DNA from: Streptomyces sp. ERV7
Lineage (GTDB): Bacteria; Actinomycetota; Actinomycetes; Streptomycetales; Streptomycetaceae
NCBI RefSeq assembly: GCF_001653515.1
Contig: NZ_LYOY01000029.1
Coordinates: forward strand, 248,001-312,000
Length of the DNA stretch: 64,000 bases
Direction of reading: 5' to 3'
Part shown: positions 47,546 through 57,008 of the stretch, piece by piece
Layout of the letters: each line of letters opens with the position of its first letter
How positions within the stretch are numbered: position 1 is the stretch's first letter
The notes under the pieces: generated by a model
Database searches by the model: none
Told to the model about the DNA's origin: nothing
What the model saw: the letters and a program-made list of their open reading frames with translations, nothing else
Translations under genes and position numbers: made by a program

Positions 47546-49330
47546 ATGACCACCAGCACCGTCAAGAACGTCGCCACCCCGGCCGAGCCGCGCGGCATCG
47601 TCCCGCTGCCCGCGCCCGTGGCCCAGTTGCTGATCGCGATCGGCGCCGTCGCCACCATCGCCTCCACCTTCCTCGCCTGGACCTGGACCTCCGAGTTCCC
47701 GGGCGACCTCACCGTGACCGGCTACCCCGCCGGGCTCCAGACCCTCACCCTGGTCGCCGGAGCGCTCACCCTGCTGTACGCCCTCGCGGGCTACAAGGTC
47801 CGGGGTCTGGGCTGGCTCAACCCGGGCGGCACCAACAACCCGGTGCTCCTCGCCGCGTTCTCCGCGTTCGCGGTCGTCTGGTACACCGTGATCGCCATCG
47901 CCTACGACCTGGGCGGCCTCGCCAACCTGGAGCCGGGCGCGTTCGTCGCCGCCGTCGCCTCGATCCTGCCGGTCGTCGGCGCGCTCGCGCTGCCCCACCC
48001 GGGCCGCTCGCTGCGCGACCACATCGCCAAGCCGGACGGCATCCCGGCGGCCGCGCCGCTGCCCAGCTGGGCCCAGCGTCTGATCATCTCGCTGGCGACC
48101 GCGCTCGGCCTGGTCGTCTTCACGTACGGCATCGGTGTCGACAACGAGGAGAGCGAGACCTTCATCGGTCTGCTGCTCCTGGTCCTGTTCGGCTCGATGG
48201 CGCTGTTCGCCGCCGGGCTCTTCGAGCGGTTCACCGAGCTCAACGTCCAGCACAAGGGGTTCGCCACCACCGCCGTGTTCCTCGCGGCCGTGATCTTCCC
48301 CTTCACCCAGAGCGAGGACCACAACGCCAACCTCGGCGCCAACATCCTCATCTTCGGCACCGTCGCCCTCGGCCTCAACATCGTCGTCGGCCTCACCGGA
48401 CTGCTCGACCTCGGTTACGTGGCCTTCCTCGGCGTCGGCGCCTACGCGGCCGCGCTGGTCTCCGGCTCCGAGTTCTCCCGCTTCTCCGGTGTGCAGGTCC
48501 CGTTCTGGGCCGCCGCGCTGATCGGTATGGGAGCGTCACTCGTCTTCGGCGTGATCATCGGCGCACCGACGCTGAGGCTCCGCGGCGACTATCTGGCGAT
48601 CGTCACCCTGGGCTTCGGAGAGATCTTCCGGATCACCGTCAACAACCTCGACGGCGCCTCGGGCCCCAACCTCACCAACGGCCCCAACGGCATCTCCCAG
48701 ATCCCCGACCTGGAGATCTTCGGCTTCAACCTCGGTGCCGCGCACGACATCGCCGGACGCACCATCGGCCGCTTCGGCAACTACCTGTTCCTGATGCTGC
48801 TGATCACGGCGCTCATCGTGCTCGTCTTCAACCGCGCCGCGAACTCCCGTATCGGCCGCTCCTGGATCGCGATCCGCGAGGACGAGACCGCCGCCACCGC
48901 CATGGGCATCAACGGCTTCCGGGTCAAGCTCATCGCCTTCGCCCTGGGCGCCTCCCTCGCCGGTCTCGCGGGTACGGTCTTCGCCCACGTCAACTACAGC
49001 GTGGTGCCGAGCCCCTTCCAGTTCGCCGGTGCGGCCCCGCCCAACTCGGCCTTCCTGCTCGCGGCCGTCGTCCTCGGCGGTATGGGAACGGTGAGCGGTC
49101 CGCTCCTGGGCGCCTCGCTGCTCTACCTCATCCCCGAGAAGCTGGGCTTCCTCAAGGAGTACGAGCTCTTCGGCTTCGGCGTCGCCCTCATCCTGCTGAT
49201 GCGGTTCCGGCCCGAGGGCATCGTCGCCAACCGGCGCCGCCAGCTCGAATTCCACGAGACCGGCCAACTGGACGTGCCCGAACAGGGACTTCCGGACACC
49301 ACCGTCGGCGTCACCAAGGCGGAGGCGTAA
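47546..49330 (+). CDS. livM: Branched-chain amino-acid ABC transporter permease LivM
   Basis: A 594-residue permease. The LivM core (from about residue 275) has NIVVGLTGLLDLGYVAFLGVGAYAAAL, APTLRLRGDYLAIVTLGFGEIFRI, the EAA loop SWIAIREDETAATAMGINGFRVKL and GGMGTVSGPLLGASLLYLIPEKL. It is unusually long: about 250 extra N-terminal residues contain several more hydrophobic helices (VAQLLIAIGAVATIASTFLAW, FSAFAVVWYTVIAIAY, FVAAVASILPVVGAL, LIISLATALGLVVFTYGIG), a feature seen in actinobacterial LivM. ATG at 47546 with AGGG upstream; a GTG overlapping the livH stop at 47537 is an alternative. Confidence 0.93.
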   Translation: MTTSTVKNVATPAEPRGIVPLPAPVAQLLIAIGAVATIASTFLAWTWTSEFPGDLTVTGYPAGLQTLTLVAGALTLLYALAGYKVRGLGWLNPGGTNNPVLLAAFSAFAVVWYTVIAIAYDLGGLANLEPGAFVAAVASILPVVGALALPHPGRSLRDHIAKPDGIPAAAPLPSWAQRLIISLATALGLVVFTYGIGVDNEESETFIGLLLLVLFGSMALFAAGLFERFTELNVQHKGFATTAVFLAAVIFPFTQSEDHNANLGANILIFGTVALGLNIVVGLTGLLDLGYVAFLGVGAYAAALVSGSEFSRFSGVQVPFWAAALIGMGASLVFGVIIGAPTLRLRGDYLAIVTLGFGEIFRITVNNLDGASGPNLTNGPNGISQIPDLEIFGFNLGAAHDIAGRTIGRFGNYLFLMLLITALIVLVFNRAANSRIGRSWIAIREDETAATAMGINGFRVKLIAFALGASLAGLAGTVFAHVNYSVVPSPFQFAGAAPPNSAFLLAAVVLGGMGTVSGPLLGASLLYLIPEKLGFLKEYELFGFGVALILLMRFRPEGIVANRRRQLEFHETGQLDVPEQGLPDTTVGVTKAEA

Positions 49331-49335
49331 CCATC

Positions 49336-50321
<986 letters not shown>

Positions 50322-50325
<4 letters not shown>

Positions 50326-51038
50326 CCGCTCTTCTGGAAGTCGAGGACCTCCGCGTCGCCTACGGCAAGATCGAGGCCGTCAAGGGGATCTCCTTCAGCG
50401 TCGAGGCGGGCCAGGTCGTCACGCTCATCGGCACCAACGGCGCCGGCAAGACCACCACCCTGCGGACCCTGTCCGGGCTCCTCAAGCCCTCCGGCGGGCG
50501 GATCACCTTCGACGGGAAGCCCCTGTCGAACATCCCCGCGCACAAGATCGTCGCGCTGGGACTCGCCCACTCCCCCGAGGGCCGGCATATCTTCCCGCGG
50601 CTGTCCATCGCCGAGAACCTCCAGCTCGGAGCGTTTCTGCGGAGCGACAAGGACGGCATCGAGAAGGACATCCAGCGCGCCTACGAGCTGTTCCCCATCC
50701 TGGGCGAACGGCGCAAGCAGGCGGCCGGCACACTGTCCGGCGGTGAGCAGCAGATGCTCGCGATGGGCCGGGCGCTGATGTCCCAGCCCAAGCTGCTGAT
50801 GCTGGACGAGCCGTCGATGGGCCTCTCCCCGATCATGATGCAGAAGATCATGGAGACCATCGTCGAGCTCAAGGCCCAGGGCACCACGATCCTGCTCGTC
50901 GAGCAGAACGCCCAGGCCGCGCTGTCCCTGGCGGACCACGCCCATGTGATGGAGGTCGGCGAGATCAAGCTCTCCGGCTCCGGCCAGGACCTCCTCCACG
51001 ACGAGAACGTCCGCAAGACGTACCTCGGCGAGGACTAG
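50322..51038 (+). CDS. livF: Branched-chain amino-acid ABC transporter ATPase LivF
   Basis: A 238-residue ATPase, second nucleotide-binding subunit of the Liv system. Walker A GTNGAGKTTT (37-46), Q-loop SPEGRHIFPRLS, signature TLSGGEQQMLAMGRAL, Walker B LLMLDEPSMGLSP, H-loop LLVEQNAQAAL. The GTG start overlaps the livG stop by 4 bases and is preceded by AAGGAGACTCCCA. It ends the operon; a 36-base perfect palindrome follows. Confidence 0.97.
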
Positions 51039-51057
51039 CGTCCCCACGCTGTACGGA

Positions 51058-51093
51058 TACGGCCCGCACCACTGATCAGTGGTGCGGGCCGTA
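51058..51093. terminator. 36-base perfect palindrome, bidirectional terminator
   Basis: TACGGCCCGCACCACTGA followed directly by its complement, with no spacer. It lies between the convergent livF and pdtaR genes, 20 bases after livF and 23 before the end of pdtaR. In RNA of either strand it forms a strong hairpin with a loop formed from the central bases. Confidence 0.88.
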
Positions 51094-51115
51094 CCGCGTC
51101 CGGCTCGGGCCGGAA

Positions 51116-51766
51116 CTAGCCCTTCGCCGCCTTCTTCTCCTCGGCGTCCTCGATGACCGCCTCCGCGACCTGCTGCATCGACAGCCGGCGGTCCATCGAC
51201 GTCTTCTGGATCCAGCGGAACGCGGCCGGCTCGGTCAGCCCGTACTGGGTCTGGAGGATCGACTTGGCGCGGTCGACCAGCTTGCGCGTCTCCAGGCGCT
51301 GGGAGAGGTCCGCGACCTCCTGCTCCAGCGCCTTCAGCTCGGTGAACCGCGACACCGCCATCTCGATCGCGGGCACCACGTCGCTCTTGGAGAACGGCTT
51401 CACCAGGTACGCCATCGCCCCGGCGTCCCGGGCCCGCTCCACCAGGTCGCGCTGCGAGAACGCGGTGAGCATCAGGACGGGCGCGATGGAGTCCTTGGCG
51501 ATCTGCTCGGCGGCCGAGATGCCGTCCAGGACCGGCATCTTCACATCGAGGATGACCAGGTCGGGGCGGTGCTCCCGGGCGAGGTCGACGGCCGTCTGCC
51601 CGTCCCCGGCCTCACCGACGACCGCGTAGCCCTCTTCTTCGAGCATCTCTTTGAGGTCGAGGCGGATGAGGGCCTCGTCCTCGGCGATGACGACACGGGT
51701 CGTCAGCGGCGGGACGTGCGACTGGTCGTCGTCGGCGACGGGCTGGGGCGACTCGGGGGCGGTCAC
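51116..51766 (-). CDS. pdtaR: Response regulator with ANTAR RNA-binding output domain
   Basis: A 216-residue regulator. The receiver domain (23-140) has acidic residues AEDE (29-31), the phosphoacceptor Asp74 in LVILDVKMP, Thr/Ser TAFS and Lys123 in LVKPFSK. The ANTAR domain (about 145-205) reads LSQRLETRKLVDRAKSILQTQYGLTEPAAFRWIQKTSMDRRLSMQQVAEAVI. ANTAR proteins bind paired-hexaloop RNA and prevent termination. The layout is that of Mycobacterium PdtaR (Rv1626), partner of the sensor kinase PdtaS. No histidine kinase gene is adjacent. GTG start, AAGGAGCCCCC before it. Confidence 0.95.
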   Translation of the reverse strand: MTAPESPQPVADDDQSHVPPLTTRVVIAEDEALIRLDLKEMLEEEGYAVVGEAGDGQTAVDLAREHRPDLVILDVKMPVLDGISAAEQIAKDSIAPVLMLTAFSQRDLVERARDAGAMAYLVKPFSKSDVVPAIEMAVSRFTELKALEQEVADLSQRLETRKLVDRAKSILQTQYGLTEPAAFRWIQKTSMDRRLSMQQVAEAVIEDAEEKKAAKG

Positions 51767-51877
51767 GGGGGCTCCTTGTTGCGGGGCAAAGTACTGCTTC
51801 CCAAGAGCGTACCCAGCTGCGGTAAGGTGTGGTCACGGCGGGTAGCCGCCTACCTCGTACGGCAGGGGCCCTGGGCC

Positions 51878-52831
51878 TCAGTGCGGTGTGCCGAGGTAGG
51901 GGAACTCCGGCAGCAGGTCCGTGTGCGGGCCGATGTGGTCCGTGGGGACCTTCCCGCCCGAGACCATGGCCAGCCTCGCCGAGGTCACGTCGTCCGTGAG
52001 CGTGCGCCCGTTGGGGTACGCGGCCGGCCTGCTCCGGTCGTAGCGCAGGACGTCGGGCAGCACCGTGCGCAGGGCCGCTTCGGCCGACTCCTGCGAGTAG
52101 CCGCCGGTGTGCCCGAGGACCGCTGTCCAGGGGGCGCGGTAGGTGTCCCAGTCGTCGGCCGGTTCGCCCGCGTTGTAGGCGTCCTTGACCTCCTCCGCGT
52201 TGAAGTAGGCCGTGAGCGAGGGGTGGGCGCCCCGGTCCACCGACGTCAGGCTGCCCCGCTGGTGGACGCTGACACGGGCCCAGACGCCGATCACGGGGTC
52301 GGCGCCGAGTTCGGCGTCGGGCACCTCCAGGACGATGCCGAAGACGTTCTTGTCGGCGCCCCAGTCGGTGCCGGTCCACTGGAAGTCCTTGACGATGCCG
52401 TCGAGGTCCGCGAAGAAGGGGTCGCTGCGCAGCCCGGCCGAGACCAGGTACTGGCCCGCCTCGGTGACCAGCGGATGGGGGCCGAAGCTGACGGGCGCGT
52501 CGGTGAACAGCGGGGTGCCGGCGGCCTCGTGCGCACGGGCCTCGGCGCCGGTGGCCCGGTGGACGGTGAGGGTCTGCTCCCCGTCGTCGGCCGGGTCGGA
52601 GAAGGTGAAGCTGTAGGCGATGTCGGCCCGGTGGTCGCCGTCGGTGTCGATGTTGAGGCGGTAGACGGCGTCCGGGTGGAAGGCCCGGCCGCCGGTGGGG
52701 GCGATCGGGTTGACGTTCATGATCAGGACGGTGCGGCCGCCGGGGACCGTGAAGGCGAACACGTCCGTCAGGTCGAGGCGCGCGTCGTCCATGGGCGAGC
52801 GGAGGTTCGGCCCGCTGAGGTGATGTGACAT
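51878..52831 (-). CDS. DUF4331-family protein
   Basis: A 317-residue protein without signal peptide. It matches the DUF4331 family: SHHLSGPNLRSPMDDARLDLTDVFAFTVPGG at the N-terminus, VYRLNIDTDGDHRADIAYSFTFSDP, and PNGRTLTDDVTSARLAMVSGGKVPTDHIGPHTDLLPEFPYLGTPH at the end, the characteristic 'PNGR.L.DDV' and 'FPYLG.PH' blocks. The function is unknown; members are often next to tetratricopeptide or stress genes. No operon partner here. Confidence 0.9.
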   Translation of the reverse strand: MSHHLSGPNLRSPMDDARLDLTDVFAFTVPGGRTVLIMNVNPIAPTGGRAFHPDAVYRLNIDTDGDHRADIAYSFTFSDPADDGEQTLTVHRATGAEARAHEAAGTPLFTDAPVSFGPHPLVTEAGQYLVSAGLRSDPFFADLDGIVKDFQWTGTDWGADKNVFGIVLEVPDAELGADPVIGVWARVSVHQRGSLTSVDRGAHPSLTAYFNAEEVKDAYNAGEPADDWDTYRAPWTAVLGHTGGYSQESAEAALRTVLPDVLRYDRSRPAAYPNGRTLTDDVTSARLAMVSGGKVPTDHIGPHTDLLPEFPYLGTPH

Positions 52832-52931
52832 GGCGTCAGCGTGACGGCGGACCCCGGCCCGGGGCCCCGAGGCCGGGCCGTCGGGTCATCCCTTCGGCCC
52901 GGCCGGGTCGCCGGTGCGGGCGACGTACTCA

Positions 52932-53016
52932 GAGCCTGTCTTCGACCCCCCGTTGTCCGCCCGGAGGGCGCACGCACCGGGCGTCGGGGCGCAGGCGGGG
53001 GTTCGAAGACAGGCTC
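52932..53016. mobile_element. 85-bp MITE-like element with 21-base terminal inverted repeats
   Basis: Ends GAGCCTGTCTTCGA-(C/A)-CCCCCG (52932-52952) and the complement (52996-53016) match at 20 of 21 bases and enclose 43 bases. TCA flanks both ends (52929-52931 and 53017-53019), as a 3-base target duplication of the TNA kind used by IS5-family elements. The right-hand TCA is the complement of the pyk stop codon TGA. It may instead be a large terminator of pyk. Confidence 0.45.
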
Positions 53017-54453
53017 TCAGCCCGTGGGGCTGTCGTCCTCGCCGATGTGGTGGACGCGGACGAGGTTGGTCGAGCCGGGGACCCCGGGCGGGGAGCCCGC
53101 CGTGATGACCACGATGTCGCCCCGCCGGCAGCGGCCGATCTTCAGGAGTTGTTCGTCGACCTGGGCGACCATCGCGTCCGTCGACTCCACGTGCGGCCCG
53201 AGGAAGGTCTCCACGCCCCAGGTGAGGTTGAGCTGGGAGCGGGTGGCCGGGTCGGGGGTGAAGGCGAGCAGCGGGATCGGCGAGCGGTAGCGGGAGAGCC
53301 GCTTGACGGTGTCGCCGGACTGGGTGAAGGCGACGAGGTACTTGGCGTTCAGGAAGTCGCCCATCTCGGCCGCCGCGCGGGCCACCGCGCCGCCCTGGGT
53401 GCGGGGCTTGCTGCGTTCGGTGAGCGGCGGCAGGCCCTTGGCCAGCACGTCCTCCTCGGCCGCCTCGACGATCCGGCTCATCGTCCGGACGGTCTCCACC
53501 GGGTACTTGCCCACGCTGGTCTCGCCGGAGAGCATCACCGCGTCCGTGCCGTCGATGACCGCGTTGGCCACGTCGCTCGCCTCGGCCCTGGTGGGGCGGG
53601 AGTTGTCGATCATCGAGTCGAGCATCTGGGTGGCCACGATGACCGGCTTGGCGTTCCGCTTGGCGAGCTTGATGGCCCGCTTCTGGACGATCGGGACCTG
53701 TTCGAGGGGCATTTCGACGCCCAGGTCGCCGCGCGCCACCATGATTCCGTCGAAGGCCGCCACGATGTCGTCGATGCTGTCGACGGCCTGCGGCTTCTCG
53801 ATCTTGGCGATCACCGGGACGCGGCGGCCCTCCTCGTCCATGACGCGGTGGACGTCCTCGATGTCGCGGCCGCTGCGGACGAAGGAGAGCGCGACGATGT
53901 CGGCGCCGGTGCGCAGGGCCCAGCGCAGGTCCTCGACGTCCTTCTCGGAGAGCGCGGGTACGGAGACGGCGACGCCGGGGAGGTTGAGGCCCTTGTGGTC
54001 GGAGACCATGCCGCCCTCGACGACCCGGGTACGTACGCGCGGGCCGTCGACGCCGACGACCTCCAGGGCCACCTTGCCGTCGTCGACGAGGATGCGCTCC
54101 CCGACGGTGACGTCGCCGGCCAGGCCGGAGTAGGTGGTGCCGCAGGTGTGGCGGTCGCCCTCGACCTTCTCCACGGTGATGGTGAACTCATCGCCGCGTT
54201 CAAGCAGTACGGGACCTTCACGGAAACGCCCCAGGCGGATCTTCGGGCCTTGAAGGTCGGCGAGCACTCCGACACTGCGGCCCGTTTCGTCGGACGCCTT
54301 GCGCACGCGCTGATAGCGCTCCTCGTGGTCGGCGTACGTGCCGTGGCTGAGGTTGAAGCGGGCGATGTCCATTCCGGCCTCGACCAGTGCCTTGATCTGG
54401 TCGTACGTGTCGGTGGCGGGCCCCAGGGTACAGACGATCTTTGCTCGACGCAT
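53017..54453 (-). CDS. pyk: Pyruvate kinase
   Basis: Pyruvate kinase (478 residues) makes pyruvate and ATP from phosphoenolpyruvate and ADP in glycolysis. Motifs: RRAKIVCTLGPATD, ARFNLSHGTYADH, DLQGPKIRLG, the active-site signature VPVIAKIEKPQAVDSIDDIV (catalytic Lys), GIMVARGDLGVEMP, PVIVATQMLDSMI and DGTDAVMLSGETSVGKYP. Normal length for actinobacteria, which often have two pyk genes. No allosteric phosphate site can be judged by eye. The start ATG is the family start. Divergent from the alpha-galactosidase gene. Confidence 0.98.
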   Translation of the reverse strand: MRRAKIVCTLGPATDTYDQIKALVEAGMDIARFNLSHGTYADHEERYQRVRKASDETGRSVGVLADLQGPKIRLGRFREGPVLLERGDEFTITVEKVEGDRHTCGTTYSGLAGDVTVGERILVDDGKVALEVVGVDGPRVRTRVVEGGMVSDHKGLNLPGVAVSVPALSEKDVEDLRWALRTGADIVALSFVRSGRDIEDVHRVMDEEGRRVPVIAKIEKPQAVDSIDDIVAAFDGIMVARGDLGVEMPLEQVPIVQKRAIKLAKRNAKPVIVATQMLDSMIDNSRPTRAEASDVANAVIDGTDAVMLSGETSVGKYPVETVRTMSRIVEAAEEDVLAKGLPPLTERSKPRTQGGAVARAAAEMGDFLNAKYLVAFTQSGDTVKRLSRYRSPIPLLAFTPDPATRSQLNLTWGVETFLGPHVESTDAMVAQVDEQLLKIGRCRRGDIVVITAGSPPGVPGSTNLVRVHHIGEDDSPTG

Positions 54454-54505
54454 GCTTCGAGCCTAGGCCTTACCGGCCGGTAGAGAATTGGTCCGGCATG
54501 ACTAC

Positions 54506-54651
54506 TCAACAACCTTTGCATGAAGGGTTATTGACAACTGTTGAATTGTGCGCCGGGGTGCTCCGATGAGCGGACGGCGCTCTGTCCCGGGCCCGGCGCA
54601 AACCCTTGACATGTTCAGGCCTCAACGCTGGAATATGTTCGTTTTCGTTCG
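54506..54651 (+). promoter_or_regulatory. Regulatory region between pyk and the alpha-galactosidase gene
   Basis: An AT-rich stretch unlike the rest of the window. It has an inverted repeat TCAACAACC ... GGTTATTGA (54507-54535, 8 of 9 pairs), a -35-like TTGACA at 54606 with GGAATA or GAATAT 18-19 bases on, and GTTCGTTTTCGTTCG (54637-54651), a pair of TTCG direct repeats of a type often bound by sugar-responsive repressors. It may control the alpha-galactosidase gene. Confidence 0.4.
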
Positions 54652-54692
54652 ACCTCGTTGAATTCGGCGCCACTACACCGACGGAGCCGCAC

Positions 54693-56822
54693 ATGTCATC
54701 GTTCAGGAAGTTCAGAAAACGGGCCGGTACCGCACTCGCCACGCTCCCGCTGCTGGCCGGCGGCCTGGTCGCCCTCGCCGCCACGGCCGCGCCACCCGCC
54801 GCGGCCGTCGACAACGGCCTGGCCCGGACCCCGCAGATGGGGTTCAACAACTGGAACTCCACGCACTGCCGGGCCGAGTTCAACGAGACGATGGTCAAGG
54901 GGATCGCCGACACCTTCGTCTCCCAGGGCCTCAAGGACGCCGGGTACACCTACGTCAACCTCGACGACTGCTGGGCGCTGCCGAACCGGGACGCGGGCGG
55001 CGATCTCGTCCCCGACCCGGTGCGCTTCCCCCACGGCATCAAGTCCGTCGCCGACTATGTGCACTCCAAGGGCCTGAAGTTCGGCCTCTACTCCAGCGCG
55101 GGCACCAAGACCTGCGACGTCCAGGGCTTCCCCGGCGGGCTCGGCCACGAGCAGCAGGACGCCGACCTGTGGGCCTCCTGGGGCGTCGACTACCTCAAGT
55201 ACGACAACTGCAACAACAGCGGCGTCGACGCCAGACAGCGCTACAAGGCCATGGGCGACGCGTTGACGGCGGCCACCCGCTCCACCGGCCGGCCGATCCT
55301 CTACAGCATCTGCGAGTGGGGCTCCAACCAGCCCTGGACCTGGGCCCCGGCGGTCGGCAACTCCTGGCGGACCACCGGCGACATCAGCGACAACTGGTCG
55401 AGCATGATCTCCATCGCGCACCAGAACCAGTCGCTGGCGCCGTACGCCGGGCCGGGTGCCTGGAACGACCCCGACATGCTGGAGGTCGGCAACGGCGGGA
55501 TGACCGACACCGAGTACCGCACCCACTTCAGCCTCTGGTCGCAGATGGCCGCGCCGCTGCTGATCGGCAGCGATCTGCGCACCGCGAGCGCCTCCACGCT
55601 CGCCATCCTCAAGAACACCGACGTGATCGCGGTCGACCAGGACCCGCTGGGCAAGCAGGGCACGGTCGTCTCCCAGTCCGGCGGTCTGGTCGTGATGTCC
55701 AAGCCGCTGGCCGACGGCGGCCGTTCGGTCACGCTGACCAACGAGAACACCTCGGCCAGGACGGTCTCCACGACCGTGAAGGACATCGGGATCGGCGGGG
55801 CGTCCTCGTACGCCCTCAAGGACCTCTGGTCGAAGGCCACCGGTACGACCACCAGCGCCATCAGCGCGTCGGTGCCCGCGCACGGCACGGTCATGCTCCG
55901 GGTGACGCCCGGCAGCCCGGTGCCGCCGCCGACCGGTCTGAGCCAGCTCAGCGATCTGCCGTGGACCTCGGCGGTCGGCGGCTGGGGCCCGGTGGAGCGC
56001 GACCGCAGCAACGGCGAGCAGTCGGCGGGCGACGGCCGCACCCTGACCATCGGCGGCACGACCTACGCCAAGGGCCTCGGCACGCACGCCCCCAGCGACA
56101 TCTCGTACTACCTGGGCGGCGGCTGCTCCTCGCTCGGGGTCGACGTGGGCGTCGACGACGAGGCGGCGACCACCGGATCCGTACGGTTCCAGATCTGGCG
56201 CGACGGGACGCTGGCCGCCGACAGCGGGGTGCGCACCGCCGCCGATCCGCCCAAGCACCTGAGCGCCGACCTCAAGGGCGGGGCCAAGCTGCGCCTCGTC
56301 GTCACCGACGGCGGGAACGGCATCACCTACGACCACGCCGACTGGGCCGACGCCGAACTGGCCTGCGGCAGCGGCCCCTCGGCCGGTGCGCACGCGCTCA
56401 GCGACCTGACCTGGGCGTCGGCCACCAACGGGTGGGGGCCGGTGGAGAAGGACCGCAGCAACGCCGAGCAGTCGGCGGGCGACGGCACACCGCTCACCGT
56501 CAACGGGACGGTGTACGCGAAGGGCCTCGGCACCCACGCCCCGAGCTCCGTCTCGTACTACCTGGGCGGCAGCTGCTCCGCGCTGACCACGGCGGTGGGG
56601 GTGGACGACGAGGTCACCACCAAGGGGTCGGTCGTCTTCCAGATCTGGCGCGACGGGACGCTGGCCGCCGAGAGCGGCAGGATGACGTCGGCGGACGCGG
56701 CGCGCTCGCTCAGCGCGGACGTCACGGGGGCGATGGAGGTACGGCTCGTCGTGACGGACGCGGGCGACGGCATCGACTACGACCACGGGGACTGGGCGGG
56801 GCCCCGGCTGACCTGCGCGTAG
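54693..56822 (+). CDS. Secreted alpha-galactosidase (GH27) with two NPCBM modules
   Basis: A 709-residue exported glycosidase. Signal peptide 1-39 (KFRKRAGTALATLPLLAGGLVALAATAAPPAAA). The GH27 (beta/alpha)8 domain covers about 40-320: TPQMGFNNWNSTHC, YVNLDDCW, nucleophile Asp171 in YLKYDNCN, acid/base Asp230 in WRTTGDISDNW, AWNDPDMLEVGNGGM. A beta-sandwich follows to about 430. Two repeated NPCBM/CBM51-type modules (about 440-565 and 580-709) begin LSDLPWTSAVGGWGPVERDRS and LSDLTWASATNGWGPVEKDRS. It should release terminal alpha-galactose (or alpha-GalNAc-like) residues from plant or microbial glycans. GACGGAG precedes the ATG. Confidence 0.93.
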   Translation: MSSFRKFRKRAGTALATLPLLAGGLVALAATAAPPAAAVDNGLARTPQMGFNNWNSTHCRAEFNETMVKGIADTFVSQGLKDAGYTYVNLDDCWALPNRDAGGDLVPDPVRFPHGIKSVADYVHSKGLKFGLYSSAGTKTCDVQGFPGGLGHEQQDADLWASWGVDYLKYDNCNNSGVDARQRYKAMGDALTAATRSTGRPILYSICEWGSNQPWTWAPAVGNSWRTTGDISDNWSSMISIAHQNQSLAPYAGPGAWNDPDMLEVGNGGMTDTEYRTHFSLWSQMAAPLLIGSDLRTASASTLAILKNTDVIAVDQDPLGKQGTVVSQSGGLVVMSKPLADGGRSVTLTNENTSARTVSTTVKDIGIGGASSYALKDLWSKATGTTTSAISASVPAHGTVMLRVTPGSPVPPPTGLSQLSDLPWTSAVGGWGPVERDRSNGEQSAGDGRTLTIGGTTYAKGLGTHAPSDISYYLGGGCSSLGVDVGVDDEAATTGSVRFQIWRDGTLAADSGVRTAADPPKHLSADLKGGAKLRLVVTDGGNGITYDHADWADAELACGSGPSAGAHALSDLTWASATNGWGPVEKDRSNAEQSAGDGTPLTVNGTVYAKGLGTHAPSSVSYYLGGSCSALTTAVGVDDEVTTKGSVVFQIWRDGTLAAESGRMTSADAARSLSADVTGAMEVRLVVTDAGDGIDYDHGDWAGPRLTCA

Positions 56823-57008
56823 GCGAGCACGGCAGAGCGGTCCCGGGCGGCGAGGCCGTCCGGGACCGCGTGTTTTCTCGTGGTCATCCGATCGAAACCT
56901 GCCAGGGGTGTTGCGGATGGCCGGTTCTGCGCCAAAATCCTCTGGACCTTCTACGCGCGTCGCGTATCGACGTCTACGCGCGTAACACACCGTCAGGGAG
57001 TGCATCAC

